Assembly (NCBI GenBank): GCA_903970455.1
Contig: CAJCIW010000244.1
Span: forward strand, 1-6,649
Source: Verrucomicrobiota bacterium
GTDB lineage: Bacteria > Chlamydiota > Chlamydiia > Chlamydiales > Rhabdochlamydiaceae
DNA length: 6,649 nucleotides
Direction: 5' to 3'
Shown piece after piece: positions 1 through 4,955 of the stretch (the stretch's first letter is position 1; each line of letters begins with the position of its first letter). The notes beneath the pieces were generated by a model that saw only the letters and a program-made list of their open reading frames with translations, was not told the origin of the DNA and made no database searches. A program made the position numbers and the translations under genes.

Positions 1-15
1 ACGCTCTTCCGATCT
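1..15 (+). other. Residual Illumina TruSeq adapter at contig end
   Basis: The first 15 bases, ACGCTCTTCCGATCT, are identical to the 3' end of the Illumina TruSeq read-1 (universal) adapter. The other adapter arm ends in TGCTCTTCCGATCT and does not match at the second base, so this is the read-1 arm. The stretch is therefore most likely untrimmed library sequence, not genome, and genomic sequence starts at about base 16. This also explains why the first gene has no start codon. Confidence 0.9.
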
Positions 16-17
16 AC

Positions 18-674
18 CCCCCAGGCTCTAATTGTTCAGTTTGTTGGGAAAAATTAGATAATGGTAAGCTTGTGGTTGCCCATGAAGTTGGGGAGGATGG
101 GAGTGATGGCGCTCTTCATCCCCTCCATTTGGGGTGTTTGAAAAGTACTTTGATTTACTCCGACAGGTGCCCTGCCTGTCAAAATGAGATTGAGATAGGC
201 TCTGCATTAGCATTGAAAGAGAGATCGATTACGCCTTTCCAGACATTCGTCACAAATGGGATTATAGGAACAATTGCAGGGTTATCATTTGGAGAGCTCT
301 CACAACGAGCCGTAGAAATTGGGTTCGCCTCAATACCTGTCATAGCCACGCTTGCACAAGAAATGGTTTCCAGTGACCCTGGAGTGATTGAGGCTGCAGT
401 GATTGGACTAGGGGTTGCGGGGGGATTTGGAGTCGCCGCTTTGGTGACGGGAGGAGTGGTTCTAGGGTCGTTTGCTCTTGCAAGGGAGATCAAAACCTCC
501 CTCGAGTCAAGTGAATTCCCAACAGAAATTGTCAGCGAAGACGCCCAGGCTTTTGGTCTATTATCAGGGGCCATTGTGAGTCTAGTGAATTCAACCCCTT
601 CCGGGGCTGTCGCTGCAGGAATCATCGCTGGATCTATCTCCGTGTTGAAACCGGATTTATTGCGTCGATTTTAA
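18..674 (+). CDS. RING-like zinc-binding protein with glycine-rich membrane segments, 5'-truncated
   Basis: The frame has no stop from the contig edge to the TAA at 672-674, leaving 218 visible residues; a GTG at 72 is internal, not the start. Residues 6-54 read as a RING-H2-like domain: CSVC (bases 33-44), then HPLHLGCL (117-140), then CPAC (168-179). This gives C-x2-C, H-x2-H-x2-C and C-x2-C. The usual third ligand, a Cys two residues before the first His, is Ala here; His81-83 (base numbers) might substitute. After the domain come hydrophobic Gly/Ala-rich stretches at about residues 78-90, 122-155 and 179-210, with several GxxxG-type spacings, ending in a basic LLRRF tail. RING domains usually act as E3 ubiquitin ligases. 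Bacteria lack ubiquitin, so a secreted effector or inclusion-membrane protein acting on a eukaryotic host is the natural inference. Zinc binding and ligase activity are unproven, and the RING call rests on ligand spacing. Confidence 0.62.
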   Translation, partial: PPGSNCSVCWEKLDNGKLVVAHEVGEDGSDGALHPLHLGCLKSTLIYSDRCPACQNEIEIGSALALKERSITPFQTFVTNGIIGTIAGLSFGELSQRAVEIGFASIPVIATLAQEMVSSDPGVIEAAVIGLGVAGGFGVAALVTGGVVLGSFALAREIKTSLESSEFPTEIVSEDAQAFGLLSGAIVSLVNSTPSGAVAAGIIAGSISVLKPDLLRRF

Positions 675-690
675 AATTTTTTTTCAGTTA

Positions 691-719
691 TTGTGGTAAA
701 AGAGAAAATTTTGTAACAT
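691..719 (+). promoter_or_regulatory. Candidate sigma70-type promoter for tRNA-Pro
   Basis: TTGTGG (691-696) and TAACAT (714-719) are separated by exactly 17 nt. They match the -35 and -10 consensus at 3 of 6 and 4 of 6 positions. Transcription would begin near 726, about 9 nt before the mature tRNA. The AT-rich spacer and the position support the call, but the match is modest. Confidence 0.4.
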
Positions 720-734
720 CGCATTCTCTCTAAT

Positions 735-809
735 CGGAGCATAGCGCAGTTTGGCTAGCGCAACTGCTTTGGGAGCAGTGGGTCGGGGGTTCGAATCCCT
801 CTGCTCCGA
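735..809 (+). tRNA. tRNA-Pro (anticodon UGG)
   Basis: A full cloverleaf can be drawn. The acceptor stem CGGAGCA (735-741) pairs fully with TGCTCCG (802-808), and the discriminator is A809. The D stem is GCGC/GCGC (744-747 and 758-761) with a TTTGG-containing loop. The anticodon stem is ACTGC/GCAGT with loop TTTGGGA, placing the anticodon TGG at 770-772 with G37 beside it, as expected for tRNA-Pro. The T arm has a TTCGAAT loop (790-796) and a five-pair stem with one G-U. The variable region is short (5 nt). The 3' CCA is not encoded, so it must be added by CCA transferase. The tRNA reads the CCN proline codons, with U34 allowing wobble. Confidence 0.97.
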
Positions 810-864
810 TTAGCTTTCTCTGTTGCTTAAATCATTTCTCTCTGTCATAGGTAAATAGAATTTC

Positions 865-872
865 AGAGGGGG
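865..872 (+). promoter_or_regulatory. Ribosome binding site of the 140-residue protein gene
   Basis: AGAGGGGG is a strong purine-rich Shine-Dalgarno sequence ending 5 nt before the ATG at 878. It supports that start over later Met codons. No convincing separate promoter is visible in the 68 nt between tRNA-Pro and this gene, so read-through from the tRNA promoter is possible. Confidence 0.7.
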
Positions 873-877
873 TACTT

Positions 878-1300
878 ATGAGCAATCGGTCGCCTATCTA
901 CAACATGCTTCATCAGGAAATCAAGACGAGCGTAGACCATCTGCTTGAATTGAGCCTAAAGAAAGAATCCCCTCAAAATAAAGATCAGATCCTTGTGCGT
1001 TTAACCGAGCTGCATCAGTTCGCGTCGAAGGTGCGCCGAGATGAACACTATGATTGCTTGGAAGATCTTAAGAATTACTTAGAAAACACGATGCTTGGCT
1101 ATCAAGACGAGCGGCATCGTTCTTTGACCATGCGCCTTTCTGAGGCGATCTGTTTATTAGGGCTTCCTCCCGAGGCTGATGTGAAATTCAAGCCTGCAAT
1201 CGTCCGTTCCCTCGCAAATCATTTTCTGAAGTTCTTTTTCGAAGAGGCCAAACCTGGCCGACCCCTTCACCGCAAATTAATGGAAATTAAAAGGTTGTAA
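878..1300 (+). CDS. Uncharacterised 140-residue helical protein
   Basis: I do not recognise this protein. It starts at ATG 878 behind a strong ribosome binding site. The sequence is rich in Leu, Glu, Lys and Arg with regular heptad-like spacing (for example LHQEIKTSVDHLLELSLKKE), so it should be almost entirely helical. No signal peptide or membrane segment is seen, suggesting a cytoplasmic or secreted soluble protein. The C-terminal third has an aromatic cluster (FLKFFFEEAKPG), then a basic tail (RPLHRKLMEIKRL). It lies 68 nt after tRNA-Pro on the same strand and faces the trmB operon tail to tail. Its last two codons and stop lie inside the left arm of the palindromic element at 1291-1454, so the natural C-terminus may have been changed if that element moved in. 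Good start, codon structure and length make it a real gene; function is unknown. Confidence 0.8.
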   Translation: MSNRSPIYNMLHQEIKTSVDHLLELSLKKESPQNKDQILVRLTELHQFASKVRRDEHYDCLEDLKNYLENTMLGYQDERHRSLTMRLSEAICLLGLPPEADVKFKPAIVRSLANHFLKFFFEEAKPGRPLHRKLMEIKRL

Positions 1301-1454
1301 GGAAATAAATTTTACAGTTCGCTAGAAGAAAAACGGTTGAGATCTTGAGGATTTTTCCGCAGCCGGTGTTACTGTCACTCCTCCAGGGAAAAATTGTCGA
1401 GAGATGTATCGATTTTTCCCTCCAGAGCTGTAAAAGTTATTTCCCTACGACCCC
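1291..1454. repeat. Imperfect palindromic element with 27-nt inverted ends (MITE-like or bidirectional hairpin)
   Basis: The left arm (1291-1317) and the reverse complement of the right arm (1428-1454) agree at 22 of 27 positions. The inner 17 (GGAAATAAATTTTACAG at 1301-1317) agree at 16 of 17. Four of the five differences are transitions, consistent with decay of once-identical ends. Inside lies a second hairpin, AGGGAAAAAT (1385-1394) with ATTTTTCCCT (1412-1421), extended by CGA/TCG. The left half has a weaker counterpart around GAAAAA (1328-1333) and TTTTTC (1352-1357), so the two halves look like diverged inverted copies. TAA flanks both ends (1288-1290 and 1455-1457), possibly a 3-bp target duplication, but this may be chance. 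No protein is encoded. It may be a miniature inverted-repeat transposable element, or a structure that separates the two convergent transcripts. Confidence 0.7.
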
Positions 1455-1463
1455 TAAGAGAAT

Positions 1464-2399
1464 TTAATACCCTTCGACGCTGCCGCCGGCTGCCATGAAG
1501 CCGAGGAGTTTTCGTTTTCCTCGTGCGCTGATTTTTTGGGAATCGACGAGGAGCTTATCTAGCCCGTCCCATTGTTCTGTGAGCTTTTCTTCAGGGATGA
1601 TCCGGCATGGGGTTGTCAATTCCGAAATAGCTTGATCGAATTTTTGGATCCAGGTGGAGTCGATGTGGGTATCGTTTGGCAAGTAGATGCCCAAAGAAGA
1701 AGGTGGCTGTGCAGAGACGGAGGGAGGGATTGTGCCTAGATAGCCTTGGCAGCCTTGGCCCGTTTCCCAGGAGAGGCCGGGGAACATCCACGGGGAGCCT
1801 TTTAGGGCGATCTGGATGTGTTCAAACCGGGCCTTCGAAAAAAGTTGGGCAATTTTCGCTGGGGAGTGGATGGCTGTGGCGTCGATGAGGGCAAAGGGCA
1901 GAAGAGAATCGGGCAAAAAAGAGATCAACCGGTGCAAATATTCGCTCAGCATTTGGACACAGTATAAAGTGTAGCAAGGATCAGGAAGCTCTGCAGACCA
2001 TTCTATAAATGCCGTTTCCCAATGGGGGCGAGGAAACTGTTCCTCAGTGGGAAGAGCTCCCCGGTAAAGAGCGGCGCCGAAGGTGTTGTTGCGAAACGCC
2101 GGCCAAACCTTGGCTGTGAATTCTTCCAGGGCCAAAGAATAGGAGAAAAATGCCGTCGAGTTGTCGGGGGTCAATTGAGAGAGCCCTAGATCGATCTCCC
2201 AAAGAATCATTTTTCCGAAATTGATGATCTGAGTCGCTTTCTCCATTTCTTTTGACCAGTCGAGATCGCAGATTAGTTGAGCAGGTAGGCGCAGAAGGAC
2301 GACATTCGACCAATCAGCGATTGGAGCGGATTCTTGAACCAAGGGGAAAAAGGGCTCCCCGTCGCGATAAAAACCGTGGTGGTCTGATGAAAAAGTCAT
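1464..2399 (-). CDS. Uncharacterised 311-residue protein, translationally coupled to trmB
   Basis: I do not recognise a named family. The ATG at 2399 overlaps the trmB stop in an ATGA, a standard coupling arrangement, so the start is well placed. The protein looks soluble: there is no signal peptide or membrane helix. It is rich in Trp and Pro, with segments such as FALIDATAIHSPAKIAQLF at about residues 168-186 that suggest an alternating strand-helix fold. The C-terminus is distinctive, with a basic RGKRKLLGF followed by a glycine-containing tail AAGGSVEGY. It lies second in a leftward operon with the tRNA methyltransferase, which hints at a cytoplasmic role but does not define it. Its stop lies 9 bp from the palindromic element. 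It may be a lineage-conserved hypothetical protein; a homology search would decide. Confidence 0.85.
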   Translation of the reverse strand: MTFSSDHHGFYRDGEPFFPLVQESAPIADWSNVVLLRLPAQLICDLDWSKEMEKATQIINFGKMILWEIDLGLSQLTPDNSTAFFSYSLALEEFTAKVWPAFRNNTFGAALYRGALPTEEQFPRPHWETAFIEWSAELPDPCYTLYCVQMLSEYLHRLISFLPDSLLPFALIDATAIHSPAKIAQLFSKARFEHIQIALKGSPWMFPGLSWETGQGCQGYLGTIPPSVSAQPPSSLGIYLPNDTHIDSTWIQKFDQAISELTTPCRIIPEEKLTEQWDGLDKLLVDSQKISARGKRKLLGFMAAGGSVEGY

Positions 2400-3088
2400 T
2401 TCGCCTCCCCTGTTTTATTCAGATACTGCATGTAATGGATCTTCAGCCCCCGCTCTCGCCAGAGAGAATCAAAATAAGAGGTCCCATAATTTTCCCATTC
2501 GGTCACGTAATGGGGGGGGGGAAAGCGTGTTTCCCATGAAGGGTGATCGAGAATTGTCGTAGTGATTTGATCGGTATAGGTGGGATCATCGGTGACGATT
2601 GTCAAAGGTGAGCCTGGAATCGAGGTGCGCGCCATTTCAGAAATAAAGGGCTCTTGAAGCAAGCGGCGTGTCGAGTGTTTCTCTTTGGGCCATGGGTCGG
2701 GAAAATTAATATAGATCGCTTCAAAACTGTGATCGGGAACGTAGTATTTAGAAAAGGTAAAGGCTTCTCCGCAAACGATAAAGAGATTAGTAAGGGAAAA
2801 GTTGTGTTTTTTCGACCAAATTTTTCGCACCCGCTCGAATTGCAGGTCGACTGCAAGCCAATTGCGTTCCGGATGGGCCATGGCTTTTTCGATGATCCAC
2901 GCTCCGTTACCTGAACAGTACTCAACTTCGATCGGGGCATGGCGTCCAAAAACTTCCGGACTTTGCCAACCGGGGAAAACCCATTCATGATGGCTTTGAT
3001 AATATTGGGGTACAAAAAGAACGCCGTCATGGATCAAAGGGCGCCGTTCTTCCCATCTTAAAGGGGATTTTAAATCTTTCGGTTTCAT
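2396..3088 (-). CDS. trmB: tRNA (guanine-N7)-methyltransferase
   Basis: TrmB uses S-adenosylmethionine to form m7G at position 46 in the variable loop of tRNAs, in the cytoplasm. The 230-residue length is normal for the family. The SAM-binding motif VEYCSGNGAW is at residues 55-64 and an acidic strand end, NWLAVDL, at 76-82. The family signature FPDPWPKEKHSTRR is at 129-142, and the C-terminal T-x-x-E motif is seen as TEWE (196-199). VEYCSGNG in place of the more usual E-I-G-x-G-x-G form, and the N-terminal MKPKDLKSP, look chlamydial as I remember those proteins. The ATG at 3088 has no clear Shine-Dalgarno sequence. The stop overlaps the next gene by 4 nt. Unusually, the coding strand has ten consecutive C (window bases 2512-2521), encoding Pro190-192 and the first base of His193. 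A slip there would remove the TEWE motif. Confidence 0.95.
   Translation of the reverse strand: MKPKDLKSPLRWEERRPLIHDGVLFVPQYYQSHHEWVFPGWQSPEVFGRHAPIEVEYCSGNGAWIIEKAMAHPERNWLAVDLQFERVRKIWSKKHNFSLTNLFIVCGEAFTFSKYYVPDHSFEAIYINFPDPWPKEKHSTRRLLQEPFISEMARTSIPGSPLTIVTDDPTYTDQITTTILDHPSWETRFPPPHYVTEWENYGTSYFDSLWRERGLKIHYMQYLNKTGEAK
2512..2521 (-). repeat. Homopolymer tract, C10 in trmB coding strand
   Basis: Ten G on the + strand read as ten C in trmB, spanning three Pro codons and the first base of a His codon. Proline has three other codons, so an unbroken run is not required by the protein. Tracts of this length are prone to polymerase slippage in cells and to counting errors in sequencing. The current length keeps trmB in frame. 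Confidence 0.9.
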
Positions 3089-3130
3089 AGAGAAAAATTT
3101 TACCCTTTTGCCTAATTCTTATCTATCAAC

Positions 3131-3159
3131 TTGATCAATTCTGCCCTGCTTGTTAAGCT
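3131..3159 (+). promoter_or_regulatory. Candidate promoter for the exbB-exbD pair
   Basis: TTGATC (3131-3136, 4 of 6 consensus) and TAAGCT (3154-3159, 3 of 6) are 17 nt apart, about 54 nt before the exbB start. The -35 hexamer lies within the perfect 8-bp palindrome TTGATCAA (3131-3138). The 124-bp region between trmB and exbB must serve both directions. For trmB only an isolated -10-like TAAAAT (minus strand, 3102-3097) is visible, without a good -35. Weak support overall. Confidence 0.3.
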
Positions 3160-3197
3160 AAAAGTTAAATTAAGCCTTTTGGAAAATCTACAAGTAT

Positions 3198-3201
3198 GGA
3201 G
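3198..3201 (+). promoter_or_regulatory. Ribosome binding site of the ExbB-like gene
   Basis: GGAG lies 11 nt before the ATG at 3213, slightly longer than the usual spacing. It is the only purine-rich match nearby. The chosen start gives a clean signal peptide, which supports it over later Met codons. Confidence 0.5.
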
Positions 3202-3212
3202 TTAAGTTCCCA

Positions 3213-4472
3213 ATGAAATACTTTCACAGCTTGATCATCACCGGATTTCTGGTTCCTTTTCTTCCTATCCAAGCAGAAACTGGGCCTGAGCAAACTTCTC
3301 AAGAGGAAATTGCCGCTGAAAAAGAAGAAGACTCTCTCACTTCTTTGGACGAAGAGCTCGCTAAGCTCGATGAGGAGTTTGAGGAATTTAAAGAAGAGCT
3401 CATTTCCCTGGAAAACGAGTTGCTTCAGCAGGAAAATTCTCAAATAGCTTTCGAAGCCTTATTAAAACCTGACGAAATGAAAAATGATTTGATCGCCCAG
3501 AACGAGGAGATTGCCATTGAAGAGGATGCGGCAGCGTTCAGCACTCTTTTACCTGAGGTCGAAGAGCAGAAGGAGCTAGCTTTCGTAGAGGATTCTTCTT
3601 TAGATGAACCCTTAAACGATGAAGAATTCGAAGCTCTGTTTGCCGAAGAACTCTCTAAAATCTCTTCAGAAGAGTTTGTGAATGAGGAGGGATTAGCGTT
3701 GGAGAATCAAGCCATCGGAGAGCCCGCTGTTTCTTCCAAAGCGTTCGCACCGGTAGCAATTGTGAAGGAAGCGCCGGCCATCCTCAATGTCCAAAGAGCA
3801 GCCTCGATTGGAGAGCCGATGCCTTTGAACGAGGAAGCAATCTCGGTCGATTTGAAGCAGGCTTTTTCCGGATCGCCGATCATTTACACGTTGTTATTCG
3901 GGATGTCCATATTGGCTTTAGGGATCTGGTTTTATTCTTTCCTTTCCCTTCGCTCCTCAACACGGTTGACTACAGACACGCTGAGAAATTTACAGAATAA
4001 GCTCAATAGCAATCAATTCGACGAAGCGCTCTCTCTTTGCCAAGGCAGGGAAGACCTCTTCAGCAAAATGATCCTGAGCGGCATCCAATCGCGGCGCCAT
4101 GGCCTTCCGATGATGATCGAAGCGATGAAAGCGGAAGGAAAACGGTCGTCGATTGCTTTCTGGCAAAAGATCGGGCTTCTGAATGATATTGCGATTATCG
4201 CTCCGATGCTCGGCCTTCTGGGCACTGTATTAGGGATGTTTTATGCCTTCTATGATGTGAACCGATCGATTGAAAGTATTTCGACGCTTTTTGATGGGCT
4301 CGGAATCTCGGTGGGAACAACAGTGGCTGGGCTGGTCGTGGCCATTCTTGCCCTGATTTTGCATTCGACGGCAAAATATCGCCTAGTTAGAGGGTTGGCC
4401 TTAGTGGAAAATGAAGCGCAGAGCTTAGCGACTCTCATCGATGATAGAACTTCACTTTATAAAGGATCGTGA
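3213..4472 (+). CDS. exbB: ExbB/TolQ/MotA-family proton channel with long acidic periplasmic N-terminal region
   Basis: ExbB/TolQ proteins form the pentameric inner-membrane proton channel that, with ExbD/TolR, drives TonB or TolA work across the periplasm. The channel domain is the C-terminal half: membrane helices at about residues 221-244, 321-346 and 362-385. The family signature PMLGLLGTVLGM (331-342) and GISVGTTVAGL (364-374) carry the conserved pore threonines of helices 2 and 3 (likely Thr338 and Thr369/370). A signal peptide (MKYFHSLIITG..., cleavage likely after QA near 21) and a roughly 190-residue acidic region precede it. That region includes a Glu-rich coiled-coil stretch at about 45-74. 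At 419 residues it is nearly twice the size of E. coli ExbB (about 244). The N-terminus of ExbB is normally periplasmic, so the extension fits the known topology. Vibrio TtpC is a precedent for an extended TolQ-like protein. exbD follows after 3 nt. The family is certain; ExbB versus TolQ is not. Confidence 0.88.
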   Translation: MKYFHSLIITGFLVPFLPIQAETGPEQTSQEEIAAEKEEDSLTSLDEELAKLDEEFEEFKEELISLENELLQQENSQIAFEALLKPDEMKNDLIAQNEEIAIEEDAAAFSTLLPEVEEQKELAFVEDSSLDEPLNDEEFEALFAEELSKISSEEFVNEEGLALENQAIGEPAVSSKAFAPVAIVKEAPAILNVQRAASIGEPMPLNEEAISVDLKQAFSGSPIIYTLLFGMSILALGIWFYSFLSLRSSTRLTTDTLRNLQNKLNSNQFDEALSLCQGREDLFSKMILSGIQSRRHGLPMMIEAMKAEGKRSSIAFWQKIGLLNDIAIIAPMLGLLGTVLGMFYAFYDVNRSIESISTLFDGLGISVGTTVAGLVVAILALILHSTAKYRLVRGLALVENEAQSLATLIDDRTSLYKGS

Positions 4473-4475
4473 TCC

Positions 4476-4955
4476 ATGAGCATCATTCCTGAGGAAGAAT
4501 TGAAAGGGTTTGGGAGCCTCAATCTGGCTCCCATGGTAGATTTTCTCTTTTTGGTCGTTGCCGTCTTTGCAACGTTGGCGGTGACCAAAGCGGCTCTTTA
4601 CGACAGCGAAGTCCAGCTTGTCAAAGTGCAGCCGGCCTCCGACCGCTCCCCTTTCATTGGTCAGAATGATTATTACATCATTAACTTGAGCGTCAATGAA
4701 AAGGGGGAATACAAGTGGATCACGGAATTCAATGAATACCTGATTGAAGGCGTCAAAGGGATTCAAACGGAGCTCAAAAAGCAGCAGAACCTAGGCCTTT
4801 TGCCTAAAGAGAAGGAAAAGACAAAGGTATTACTGCATATCGATAAGAGAGCCAAATGGGAGCCGATTTCCCAGCTGATCTTCGGTGTCAGGCAATCCGG
4901 CTTCGAGATTCATCCGGTTTACGACTTTGATGAAGAAAACACCGTCGCCTCTTAA
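4476..4955 (+). CDS. exbD: ExbD/TolR-family biopolymer transport protein
   Basis: This is the partner of the ExbB-like channel; two ExbD helices sit inside the ExbB pentamer and carry protons on one essential Asp. A short cytoplasmic tail is followed by a single membrane helix at about residues 16-40. LNLAPMVDFLFLVVAVF contains the family Asp at position 22, matching the proton-carrying Asp of E. coli ExbD. Residues 41-159 are the periplasmic domain, with several predicted strands (YYIINLSV, KVLLHIDKR) as in ExbD/TolR. The length of 159 is slightly above the usual 140. The ATG at 4476 comes 3 nt after the exbB stop, with AAAGGA (4461-4466) as ribosome binding site inside exbB. No TonB- or TolA-like gene follows. 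The stop TAA (4953-4955) overlaps the stop of the convergent downstream gene. Confidence 0.88.
   Translation: MSIIPEEELKGFGSLNLAPMVDFLFLVVAVFATLAVTKAALYDSEVQLVKVQPASDRSPFIGQNDYYIINLSVNEKGEYKWITEFNEYLIEGVKGIQTELKKQQNLGLLPKEKEKTKVLLHIDKRAKWEPISQLIFGVRQSGFEIHPVYDFDEENTVAS

Noticed and set aside
72..74. GTG as the start codon of the first rightward gene
   Set aside because: The same frame is open upstream to the contig edge and contains the CSVC pair that completes the RING pattern, and no ribosome binding site precedes the GTG.
179..625. 148-residue open frame on the minus strand opposite the RING-like gene
   Set aside because: It is a mirror of a Gly/Ala/Val-rich coding region, with no ribosome binding site and low-complexity Pro/Thr-rich translation typical of a shadow frame.
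671..684. Run of eight T after the RING-like gene as a rho-independent terminator
   Set aside because: No GC-rich hairpin stands immediately before the T run; only AT-rich self-complementarity (TTTTAAAA) is present.
1385..1421. AGGGAAAAAT/ATTTTTCCCT hairpin as a classical intrinsic terminator
   Set aside because: The stem is AT-rich at its inner end and no T run follows on either strand, so it is described as part of the palindromic element instead.
2602..3030. 142-residue alternative frame on the minus strand inside trmB
   Set aside because: It lies wholly within trmB, whose family motifs are unambiguous in the other frame.
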